Assembly: GCF_000001735.4 (NCBI RefSeq)
Contig: NC_003075.7
Coordinates: forward strand, 12,215,001 to 12,279,000
Direction: 5' to 3'
DNA: 64,000 nucleotides
Origin: Arabidopsis thaliana
Lineage: Eukaryota > Streptophyta > Magnoliopsida > Brassicales > Brassicaceae
The notes beneath the pieces were generated by a model. That model did not search any database and was not told where the DNA came from. It was given only the letters and a program-made list of their open reading frames with translations. Positions 11,288 to 22,764 of the stretch are shown one piece after another (the stretch's first letter is position 1; every line of letters begins with the position of its first letter). The position numbers were made by a program, and so were the translations under genes.

Positions 11288-13562
11288 ATGTGGTTTTTTG
11301 GATCGAAAGGAGCATCTGGATTCTCTTCTCGTTCCACAGCAGAGGAAGTCACACATGGTGTTGATGGGACTGGTCTCACTGCCATTGTCACAGGTTTTCT
11401 TCTATCAATAGTTTCATGCCCTTTTGCGACTTGGGTTTGTCTAAAGTTGTAGACTTTTCTATAATTATGAATTGATTTCATATGTAGGGTAGAGATTTTT
11501 TACTTTTATTGTTTAGACAATTGGAATTTGATGTTTTTATGATCAGGGTCTGTTTTTGGTTCGGTCAACCCTAATAAATATATGGAGGTCATCACCGTTT
11601 GTTGTTCTAAAGTTTGTCTTTTTTTTTTGCCAATAAGTAACAAGCTTTTGCTCACAAGAATTGGATTGCTATGTTTGGTGAATTTTAAAGTACAACATGT
11701 TTGGGACCATTTGATCTGCAAATAACATGTGCTATTAGAAAGTTACATATATATACATACTTGTCTCTGTTTCAGCTGATTCTAAGTTATGTTATAATCA
11801 CACACTATACAATTTCTGACCAAAGGAAGAAAAAAAAAAGATTTGCTTGTAGATCTCGTTTCAATACTTTTGTGAAGTGCTGCTTCCTTATTTTGGTTAG
11901 ATTGAGTATGTAGTTTAGTATGCACATGTTCTGTATCAGCCTATCAGGGTATTGAAAAGGCTAGGAACGAGCTTAATCTATTAGTTGATACAACTTAAGA
12001 AAGTGAGATTTCTGAACATGTTGGATCCTCAAGTTTTGTTTTGTTTGTTTTCATGTTTTTTCAGGAGCATCAAGTGGTATAGGTGTAGAAACAGCTCGTG
12101 TTCTTGCACTGCGTGGTGTGCATGTGGTTATGGCGGTGAGAAACACTGGCGCCGGTGCTAAAGTTAAGGAAGATATTGTCAAGCAAGTCCCTGGAGCTAA
12201 AGTTGATGTCATGGAGTTAGAACTCAGCTCAATGGAATCTGTCAGGAAATTTGCATCTGAGTACAAATCTGCTGGTCTTCCACTCAACCTCTTGATGTAA
12301 GCTATTGAAATATCGTGGTTCATCTATAGCCGTTTGGATTTATTGACGTTTATGTTTTGACTTGTCTCAATTTTGTAAGCAACAATGCCGGGATTATGGC
12401 ATGTCCTTTTATGCTCTCTAAGGACAACATCGAGCTGCAATTCGCAACCAACCATTTAGGTGAGTATGATAACCAAACCAACATTATGGCTTTGTCCTAC
12501 ATTTTATATAATTAGTTTCTAATCAGTGCAACGGTTTTTGTAATCCAAATACATTTCAGGACATTTTCTGCTTACCAAACTTCTGTTAGATACAATGAAG
12601 AACACATCACGTGAAAGCAAAAGAGAAGGAAGGATTGTTAACGTATCATCAGAAGCTCATCGTTACTCGTACCCAGAAGGAGTCCGCTTTGATAAGATCA
12701 ACGACGAGTCAAGGTACTAATGGTGAACCAAATAGTATAATTCTCCGATCCCATCTTTTCTTCTAAAGCCAACATTCTTCCTTGATTTGGTCTCCACATG
12801 CAGTTACAGTAGTATACGTGCTTATGGACAATCTAAACTCTGCAATGTATTGCACGCCAACGAGCTTGCAAAGCAACTGAAGGTAAACTACACTAAACAA
12901 AGCAAAGATATAGCAAATCAAGAATCTATGTTTCCATGGTTATCTTCAATTCTGGTATATGATTAAAAACAGGAAGATGGAGTCAATATAACAGCAAATT
13001 CACTTCATCCAGGAGCCATTATGACAAATCTATGGGGCTACTTCAACTCCTATTTGGCTGGTAACTTCTTTTCTCGGATTCAACTCTCATCACTCCATGT
13101 TTCATAAGGTTACACTCAAAGTAAACAAACGCATACATATATTTTGAGTCTCTTCTGATCTCTCTGTCACCGGCTTAATGCAGGAGCTGTTGGTGCAGTG
13201 GCTAAATATATGGTCAAGTCTGTTCCGCAGGTATGCATCTAATTTCTGAACCTCACACTAATAACCAATCACTTGCAAACTTGTCACTAGGTTTCTCAGC
13301 TTAAGTAGGAGAGAATGATACAGCAGTCTAGCTTTACGGATTGATTTGGTTTTTGTTGGTAATCTGGTTTATAATGTCTGAGTATTCGACTTGGTAGGGG
13401 GCGGCAACAACTTGCTATGTGGCATTGAATCCACAGGTTGCAGGAGTTACAGGGGAATACTTCTCAGATAGCAACATTGCTAAACCAATAGAACTTGTCA
13501 AAGATACAGAATTGGCGAAGAAGCTTTGGGATTTCAGCACTAAGCTTACTGATTCGCAATGA
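11288..13562 (+). CDS. Short-chain dehydrogenase/reductase, TIC32-like
   Basis: Eight exons: 11288-11393, 12065-12296, 12380-12459, 12560-12713, 12804-12882, 12973-13060, 13184-13230 and 13398-13562, giving 316 aa. The Rossmann fold shows TGASSGIG (cofactor glycine motif, split by intron 1) and NNAG. The catalytic Ser lies in NVSSEAH and the catalytic pair in YGQSK (YxxxK), so the active site is complete. This clade includes TIC32, an NADPH-dependent dehydrogenase of the chloroplast inner envelope that binds calmodulin and is linked to redox control of import; some relatives may have other substrates. It is the upstream member of a tandem pair with nearly identical exon lengths. Recalled as AT4G23420. 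Confidence 0.92.
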
Positions 13563-14170
13563 TGATTACCGTTGCAGTAGATAGTTGTTCAGGGAACCTT
13601 TACTTTCGATGTCTCTATTGTGACAATACTTATTTCAGTCTTTATTGATACAAAATAAAATGTAAAAAACAAATCTGAAATCATTTCCATTTCAATTCTG
13701 CAAAAAGATGGTTTATCCAATTTCAGCCTAAACAAAAGTGTTACTTATCTGTTTTCTCATTGACTCAAAACAGTTGTCTAGTGAACTAACTCGTAGACAT
13801 AAGTAAGTAAGAAACCAAACAGAAAGAGCTTAAAACATCTTCTGATTTTGGAGTTAACTCATGTTATTGGTGGGAGCTATTTTAAGGACATTTGTTAAAT
13901 CCTTTAAAAAGAAAGTTGTTAATAAATCCCCATCATTTGACTTTGGAGATGCACTATTCTACACTTCAACCTCAACCTCGTGAGACATGAGGATTAAAGT
14001 AAAGTAATCACATTTCTGTCACATATGAACAAATAAAGTTATTTAAATCAGAATAAAAGCGAAATCGCTTGACCACTCAAGAAGAGAAAAACGCTAACAA
14101 GTCCCATAGTTTGTGTTTATTGGACTTCTTTCCTCTCATCTTCTCCAGCAGAAACAAAAAAAGCTGAAAG
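13563..14170 (+). other. Spacer between the tandem dehydrogenase genes
   Basis: 3' UTR of the first gene and promoter/leader of the second. The leader just before 14171 resembles the one before 11288 (both end AAAAAAGCTGAAAGATG), so the duplication included upstream DNA. Confidence 0.6.
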
Positions 14171-16493
14171 ATGTGGTTTTTTGGATCGAAAGGAGCATCT
14201 GGATTCTCGTCTCGTTCAACTGCAGAGGAAGTCACACATGGTGTTGATGGGACTGGTCTCACTGCCATAGTCACAGGTTTTCTTCTATCAACACTTTCAT
14301 GCCATTTTGCGACATGGGGTTGTCTAAAGTTGTAGACTTTTTTTCTTATAATTTCCAGAACTTTTGTCCTCTCTGATTCTGTCTTCGAATTGATTTCATA
14401 TCTAGTAAAAAGACTTGACTTTTATTGTTTAGACAATTGGAATTTAAGGTTTTTATCATCAGGGTCTGTCTTTGATTCGGTCAACTCTAATAAATATTGA
14501 GGTCATCACTGTTTCTTGTTCGAAAGTTGTCTTTTTTTTCAAGAATTTGGATTGAAAATTCCATGTTTGGTGAATTTTAAAGTACAACAAGTTTGGGACC
14601 ATATGTATAATTGCATGTTAAGGGAAAATAACTCGTCTCTGTTTCAGCTGCTTGTAAGTTGTGTTATATATCACAACTCTATACAATTCCTGGCCAAGGG
14701 AAGAAAAAATACAGATTTGCTTGTAGAAATCGTTTCTATATTTTGATCATATTACATTAGGGCCTGAAACAAGAACAATGGAGTCCTTGAATTGATAGAA
14801 CCCTGTTAGGTGACACTAAAGACTTGCACATACATATTTGAGTGTAGCATCGATTGGGCAAACCCTGAGTCAGCCTAATAGCCTATCAGGGTTTGAAAAG
14901 GCTTGGAAGAGCTTAACTGATCATTGGTTGATACAACTTTAAAAAGTAGTCTAGCCTGCATTGAGTTTTCTGGACATGTTTGGTTCCTTAAGTTTTCTTG
15001 TCTTTGTGTTCATATTTTCAGGAGCATCAAGTGGTATAGGAGTAGAGACAGCGCGTGTTCTTTCACTGCGTGGTGTGCATGTGGTTATGGCGGTGAGGAA
15101 CACTGACTCTGGTGCTAAAGTTAAGGAAGATATTGTCAAGCAAGTCCCTGGAGCTAAACTCGATGTCATGGAGTTAGATCTCAGCTCAATGCAATCTGTC
15201 AGGAAATTTGCGTCTGAGTACAAATCTACTGGTCTTCCACTCAACCTCTTGATGTAAGCTATTGAATACTGTATATAGCGGTTTTGATTTATTGATGGTT
15301 AATGTTTTGAATTGTCTTAATCTTGTAAGCAACAATGCCGGGATTATGGCATGTCCTTTTATGCTCTCTAAGGACAACATCGAGCTGCAATTCGCAACCA
15401 ATCATTTAGGTGAGTAGGAGAAGTAAACCAACATTATGTGGCTTTGTTCTAAAGTTATATACTTAAGTTAACATCATCATTAGTTTTTAGTCAGTGGCAT
15501 GGAATTTGTGATCCACTTTATTTCAGGTCATTTTCTGTTGACTAAACTTCTGCTAGATACAATGAAGAGCACATCACGTGAAAGCAAACGAGAAGGAAGA
15601 ATTGTTAACCTATCATCAGAAGCTCATCGGTTCTCGTATCCAGAAGGAGTTCGTTTTGATAAGATCAATGACAAGTCAAGGTACTAATGGTGAACCAAAT
15701 AGTAATTCTTCTATCAAAATCTAACATTCTTCCTTGGTTTGGTCTCCGTTGCAGTTACAGTAGTATGCGAGCTTATGGACAATCTAAACTCTGCAATGTG
15801 TTGCACGCCAACGAGCTTACAAAGCAACTGAAGGTAACTAGAAAAACAAGAGATCTATCAAATCAAAATCTATGTTTCCATGGTTATATTGATTCAAATC
15901 TGGTATGAATAAAATAGGAAGATGGAGTCAATATAACAGCAAATTCGCTTCATCCAGGAGCCATTATGACTAACCTCGGGCGCTACTTCAACCCCTATTT
16001 GGCTGGTAACTTCTTTTCTCTTATTCCACTATCATCACCCCATACTTCACAAGGTTACACACAAGTAAACAAACGCATACATATACTTCTTCTGATCCTC
16101 TCTGGCATTGGCTTGATGCAGTAGCGGTTGGTGCAGTGGCTAAATATATACTCAAGTCTGTTCCACAGGTATGCTTCTAATTTCGAAGCCTCACACTGGT
16201 AACCAATCACTTACAAACTGGTCACAAGGTTTCTCAGATCTTGCTTAAAGGATAAAACTTGGTTTTGTTCCGTTATGTGGTTTATAATGTCTGAGTATAC
16301 GACTTTGTAGGGAGCGGCAACAACTTGCTATGTGGCATTGAATCCTCAAGTTGCAGGAGTTTCAGGGGAATACTTCCAAGATAGCAACATTGCTAAACCA
16401 TTACCACTTGTCAAAGATACAGAATTGGCCAAGAAGGTTTGGGATTTCAGCACCAAGCTTACCGATTCACAATCAGGAGAAAGCAGTTCTTGA
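14171..16493 (+). CDS. TIC32-IVA: Short-chain dehydrogenase/reductase, TIC32-like (second tandem copy)
   Basis: Exons 14171-14276, 15022-15253, 15330-15409, 15527-15680, 15755-15833, 15918-16005, 16122-16168 and 16311-16493 give 322 aa. Exons 1-7 have exactly the lengths of the neighbouring copy; the last exon is longer and adds a SGESSS tail. TGASSGIG, NNAG, NLSSEAH and YGQSK are all present, so it should be an active NAD(P)H-dependent reductase. Differences from the neighbour include GRYFNPYLA for GYFNSYLA and an AGVAVGAV junction at exon 7. Likely site is the chloroplast inner envelope, by homology to pea Tic32. The TIC32-IVa label (AT4G23430) is recall. Confidence 0.92.
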
Positions 16494-18322
16494 AAGTAAA
16501 TGATGTTCAGTGAATCTTTACTAATGGTTTCATGTTTCAACGTCTCTTATCTCTACTGTGACAATACTTATTTCAGTCTTTATCAAAGGAAATAAAAACG
16601 TATAACAAATCTGCAATAAGATGGTTTATTCTGACCGGTTTAGTTCTAAACCTTCACCAAACACTTATCAGAAGAAAATGTAAAAAAGCTTTGTAATCAA
16701 GTATCAGAAGATTTTAAAGACAACTTTCGAATTCAAAAAGAAGAAGAAGCCACGAGGAGACAATACTGTCAATGCATTATTAAAGTGATGGTCAGAAATG
16801 AAAATAAAAATCAATGATGATAGTTTTCTAGTTTAAACTCACTTTATTAATGGTTTCATTAGGAAGGTTAAGTAATTAATTAATCTTTGTGATTGGAATT
16901 TGGATCATAACGTGCAAATTGTCGATATAGAGTGTTATAGATAGGCTCTGTATTTAATTCATTTCATACCCTCTATATATAATTGTCGGTCGTTAGATGG
17001 CATTTGTTTTTATATTTATTTGATTTGGACCAAACAATGCTATTAATGATATGCATTGTATAAATTTCAAACTATAACGAGAGCAAATTTCAATGTAGGT
17101 TTAGGACTATATATGTTGATATTTAACAAAAAAGAAAAATTCATCTTAGGGTGATAAGATTGATCACTAAAGATTATTGAAATGTGGCCAAGTACTAGAG
17201 TACTACTATTTGTGACTATTTTACAATTGTTCACAATCATATCTATTGTACGTACAAACTATTTGCAGAAAAATCACATGCTCCAATATGAGATATTGTG
17301 TGTATGGATGTGGATACCTCAAATTAACTCGTAAAAATGTATGGACCTAATATAGTATATAATACGATACTAAAGATTTTTGTTCATTTTACTGTTGTTG
17401 ATAGACTTACACTATGATGAGCAACAAAGGACTGAAATTTCAACAACAACAAATGATTTTTGAAATTGTCAAAATTAGTTGTCATCATCAGCAACAACAA
17501 AACTAATCAAATATGTTTGTAACATTCTATTTGAGAAAATTTATATAACTATATTGAAAAGAACATATATCACACAATCGTATATGAATGGTTGGGGGAT
17601 GGACTAATAAAGAGTATGGTAATGTTTCTCAAACTCTCTGAGAAGCCACCAAACCACTTATAAAGAGATCTAAGTTCACACCTTTGTGTTTACTTTATCT
17701 AACTAATCCGTGGTACTACAAAGTAATTAAATTGTGGTAACATTGAATTACATATTCATTTTTATTCTATCATTACCAAAAAGTCAATCATGTTGTAGTA
17801 CATGTACAGATTGGACGCTTTCTTTGTATTTTTCTGCTGTGTACACATTCAACTTTAATAATTGCTCTTCTCCGTAATGTGGTAAAATTCGATTTCATGC
17901 ATATATTCAGGATTTCAACAACAGAAAAAGTTTTCAAAAATAACCAAAACATGTGGCCAAGTGATCTTTGTTATCACTATGACTAAAATCCATATAATCC
18001 TTACAATTATCATTCACATATATTTAAGCTTCATAATTGACTCATCTTTCAATCATTGACAAAATTTGCTTTGTCAAACAAAAGCTAAATCATAAGGAAA
18101 TAGTGTCTACATGAAACTAAATCAAAATTATTCCTTCTATTCAATTCCTAATTCATAAGGATGGGCCTCACAATTGGACTTTAATTCTCTAAATTAGACC
18201 ATTTTTCTGCTAAAAGAGCAAATGTGATCTCTTGAAAAGGTGTTGGAGAGGCGATAATTCGGAGCCGTGGATGAAACGTGTGAAAAGGGAGTGATGAGGC
18301 CATCAGGACCGTACGTTGATAT

Positions 18323-18338
18323 CACGTGAGGACACGTG
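18323..18338. promoter_or_regulatory. Paired G-boxes (CACGTG x2)
   Basis: Two perfect CACGTG palindromes separated by 4 bp (10 bp centre to centre). The second is GACACGTGGG, a strong ABRE core. No gene starts within 3 kb on either strand. Confidence 0.55.
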
Positions 18339-19885
18339 GGGGATTGAGTGAGCATGTACAAACAAAACTGTCTTTTGGACTGACTTTGGAAGCAACCAAG
18401 GAAACATCGAACATCATTCGGTGTACCATAAAAACAATGCATATCATTGAGCTGTTTGTTACCCCCAAAAAACATATGGTGTCAAACACAAGACTATTGT
18501 CTTATCAATGACTATTATTGATTTGAATCTTAATTTATATCCATCTTAAGCTTATCAAGATTCGAGTTAGGGTGGTGGACATTAGTTAATTATCAAATTT
18601 TATAAATCCTAACTAAGGGTAGATTTCGGTGTATAAAACCAGGTCAAATTATTCGTTTTATAGTTTTTCTATATATAGTGATGAAAATAATTGTATATAT
18701 ATCTTCCACAATACTTTAAAAATGTACAAAAGTTCATATATCTTCCTTACATTGTTACATGCATGGCTATATCCTACACTTGATTTAGTGGAGTTTATTT
18801 AATAACTCAATTATTGCTTGGGAAGATAGATAATTGAACTACGTTCATGGGAAGGTCTACGTCTTCAATCATTGATCCCCACAAAAGCATTGGTCGTGAA
18901 CACGACTAATACCAATTAAGCACCAAAATTTTGATTTTACTTATCTAGCTAATGAATTAATTTACTTTTAATCATATGATTTTGAAGCAAAATCCAGACT
19001 GATTACATTGTATGTGAAAGAGACATATTTTTACTACTATTTAAAATGTTTACGGTGGCTAACTATAAGTGAAATCGTAGAGAAAGAATTTGATTCATGG
19101 CATATATCAAATTTTAACCATCATGGTTGTTATTCGTGACCTTAGAATTTATGCGTGTGATCACCCAAAAAAGGTGATATATTTTTTTACATTTGTTTAT
19201 GATCTAATCTGAATGACAAAAATAAGAAAGCCTTAAACAATGTATACTTTTTATAATTATCTTGATTTTATTATTTGAGTTAGTCTAAATCAAACAAAGA
19301 AACAAAAAGTTAAGATCATTGGAATAGTGAATTAGCACTTTACAATGTTAATCCAATGCTATTTCAAAATGGAAGTATATGTATTGATGGAAACAAATAA
19401 ATAACAAGCATTCTTATAAAATACTAAAAATCAAACCGGACGATCATAATATTTTTTAAAAATTATTGTGCCATTATTCAGAACGTGTGATCTATCTATT
19501 TGAATTGACCCGACCGTTAGTAGGCAAATTAACAAAGAATTACTCAAGCAAAATAAAATAATTTATTGTAATGCAACTATGCAAGGTTCAGCATAACTGC
19601 AATAAAATAATCGTAAACAAATCTATTTAATTTCATATTGTAATTGATGAAGCCGTACCCCATATATTCCATTTTTAATAGATAATGAATTGGGATCATG
19701 CAACGATTTATTTACGTCATGGCTTTTCGTCTACCACTTGCACGTTAGAACTTACTCGTTACAACGTTTCAATTTTTCCTCTTTTTTGTGTTAATTCTTC
19801 GACCAGATTTTAAATCATATTGTCAACAACTACATGTACAAATATGCAATCACATACTATTGGAATATAAGCATTCCTGTTAAAC

Positions 19886-19904
19886 AACAACGTTCGACGT
19901 TGTT
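19886..19904. repeat. Short perfect hairpin
   Basis: AACAACGT, loop TCG, ACGTTGTT, followed by a T-run on the + strand. It may be chance. Confidence 0.4.
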
Positions 19905-22164
19905 TTTTGTCCAATCGGATTTTAGTTCGGCATAAATGCGTTAAGATGTATCATGTGTATATGAAGCCAAATATGGTTAATTAGAGTACAATTTTGTGGT
20001 GTTTCCAATAACAAGGTGCAAAAGAAGACAGTATATAAACTCTCTGTGAAAAGATAGACAATATAAAAATAAAATAAAAAACAAGAAGCAAACATAAAGT
20101 AACAATATCTTATTAACAAGGACTATATAAATGCTAAACACACTTCCTCTGGAAAGGATAAAGGCTTATTTCTTGAATAATAAATATTTTTGTGGACCTT
20201 ACTGAAATTTTCATATAACTAACTTCATAGTAAAAGGTGTGGACAGATTCCAAATGATGGCCAGAAACAATCCAAGTATAAATCATTATGCTAATAATTA
20301 AGGGTTTTCTTTTTGTCAACTCTTTTTATTATAAAGGGATCGGAACAGATTCATTAAAATGTACACATTCTCAACATAGAGACATATATCTACGAGTGGT
20401 AGAAACTTAACAACTATGTTAAAAACATCCTACGAAATTCTGTAGTAATCTGGTTTCGTTGTTTGGAAAGAAAAAAAAAATCGTTTTAAAAAATTAATAA
20501 AATGAAAATAAACACTATAATACGAGATATTTTAGTCGTTAGATATGGTTGTACTACGTGGACCTAGCTTAGACCTCAGAGAAACTAGCTACTTGTAAGG
20601 TGCTTTCGGCATATGTGACTCGATGCAATAGTTGTAGCATGCATGGTCGAGATAGCTTATGTGGTGCGTCACATCTTTTGAGATAAGCATTTGCATATGG
20701 CCGAATAACAATCCACATCTCCATACAATAGCATTTAATGATTGCGCATGATTCGTCTCGAATACATGTGTTTAACAAGTTGGAGGTGAATTGTTAACGA
20801 GCAATGGTCTCGACAACCCATTTTCATGATCCGAGTGAAGATGAGATAACCTATAATCTTAGAGTCATGCGAGAGGTGATGTATGTGACTCTTGCTTTCT
20901 CAAAGTATTTTCTGTTAGTTATGCACGAGAGACCTACTTATTTTTCGGTATTTAAGCGATGATTTATCGACCTCTACAAATGTCGTTCAGTTAGCAAACC
21001 ATTCGTGTGTCGTCATTTGATATGGTTGACGAAATTGAGATCACGAAATATGACGGTTGTAGGACGATCATCCCATTGGATAACATAATTGCTAATAAAT
21101 TTACTCGTCGCAAAGTTTGTGTCGTTTTAGTTACTAATTTGTATTGTAACTACAAAATCATCTCATATTCTCATCAATAACAATAATGAACAAGTTTGAG
21201 AAAAAAAGGATATTAAACATATTTATTCCCTAACAAAATACTTTTTTTTTTATCTCTTTCGTTTGATCTCTTTTTTATTTTATCCAAGAAGATATACCTA
21301 TCTTTATGAACAAAAGAGCAGACGGAAAGGGACAGTGACGCCCATATCCTAGTCAGGGACGTGACTATGAGAACCTCTGTTTTTTTACACCCCAGAGACT
21401 AAATTTATGAAAAATTTCTTATCAGGAAACATTGTTCATCGGCAGATTCAAAACAGTAGGAAAGAAAAAAACTTTTTGTAATAACAACATCACTTGTGAA
21501 GTGGAGCCCACAAGCCATACCTAGCTAGCTTGATCTCTCCTTCGTTTAGGTCTTTCTATTTTTAATTCTTTTAATTTCGAAATTTCACTTCTCCCAATCT
21601 CTGTCTTCTCTTCCTCCTTTTGAACAACATTTCAAGAGAATAGAGATAAAGATCTCTAAAAGAAAGAGAAAGAGAGTGTTGTGATTTTGTGTGCTTTGTA
21701 TGATTTGACAGTGCCCATGTTTCTGTTTATTGGATAAAGACCTCTAAAATTACTTTCTCTAGATAGATACATATTCGAACTCAAACCGGTAAGTCTCTCT
21801 AAGAACAATTCCATATTTATTTCTCCTCTAGTGGTAATTAATCAAAAACTCTTAACTCTTTATGAATTTTTCCTCTTCTGGGTTTTGAGAAACATGTCTT
21901 GTTCTCTTATGGGTCTTGATCAAAATTCAATTTTTATTATAAAAATCTCAACTTTTTGTCTCCCCTGTTTTTTTAACACCCTAAAAAAAAATTAGAGTCC
22001 TTTTCAAAAGTCTATCTGTAAATGGTGATGCATTCGACTACTCTATGAAAGCTCTAGTGTTATTCTCTCTTTATAACTTCTTATTTCTCTCACTTTCATC
22101 TCCTTTCTCATTGATTGATACTCTTCTTGAGATAATTTAATTTAGCTGGCTTCTTCTTCTTCAG

Positions 22165-22764
22165 GAGAGCTCTGAAAAAAACCTGAAAGATTGAGTTTTT
22201 AGGGTTCTTGATTCTTCTAAAGTTCCTGGGTTTGATTGATACAAAGAGCTCAAGATGATCTTGTTCCGACCAATGTAAGTTCTCAGATCTGAATCCTTTG
22301 TACGAAAATGAAAAAGAAATCATTTTTATTTAAAATTAGAAATTTTTATTATGATTATTATATTTCCCTTTCTGCTTAGATCTGCAATGTCCTCAAAATC
22401 AATTATTTTCCTTAAAAGAAAAATTGATGATTCTTCTTCTATTTTTTGCTTTTAGGAAGTGGTTTTTATTTCCCTTTGTGAAACTATCTATTTAACTATT
22501 CAAGATTTCAAAAATCATTCTACTATTCAAGTACAAGCTTTATAGTATATACTCTGAAGATTTCATTTCCTTTAACTGTAACCTTTCTTTCTAGGGTTCT
22601 TGTCTTTCCAAATCTTGAATCTTTTAAGCTATCAAAGCCAAAAATCTCTCCTTTTTTGACAGCTGTTTGACTTTTTTTTTCTTTGAATCAGATTGGCTTC
22701 AATGGATTCATAGGGCTGCATTTATGGGATTTGATAGATTGTCAATAAAAGAAAACTTGTGGTT
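22165..22764 (+). promoter_or_regulatory. Spliced, uORF-containing 5' leader of the XTNX gene
   Basis: A leader exon is inferred at 22165-22274 (acceptor TTCAG at 22164, donor CCAAT|GTAAGT at 22275). A further intron ends at the pyrimidine-rich acceptor TTTGAATCAG at 22691. The mature leader would contain an ATG at 22255 (13-codon uORF across the junction), an in-frame ATG at 22702 with the same stop, and an ATG at 22724 whose frame runs to 23002, past the main start. This suggests translational damping of an immune-receptor-like protein. Confidence 0.6.

Larger units (their letters stand above)
16494..22164. other. Gene-poor region of about 5.7 kb
   Basis: AT-rich with no ORF showing domain structure or plausible splicing. 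Points of interest are a GC-richer island with two G-boxes near 18240-18440, an 8-bp hairpin at 19886-19904 and a GC-richer, coding-like but stop-riddled stretch at about 20560-21130. The right end (about 21600-21790) holds the promoter and first leader exon of the XTNX gene, with a donor ACCG|GTAAGT at 21789. I see no tRNA, rRNA or complete transposon. Confidence 0.5.
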
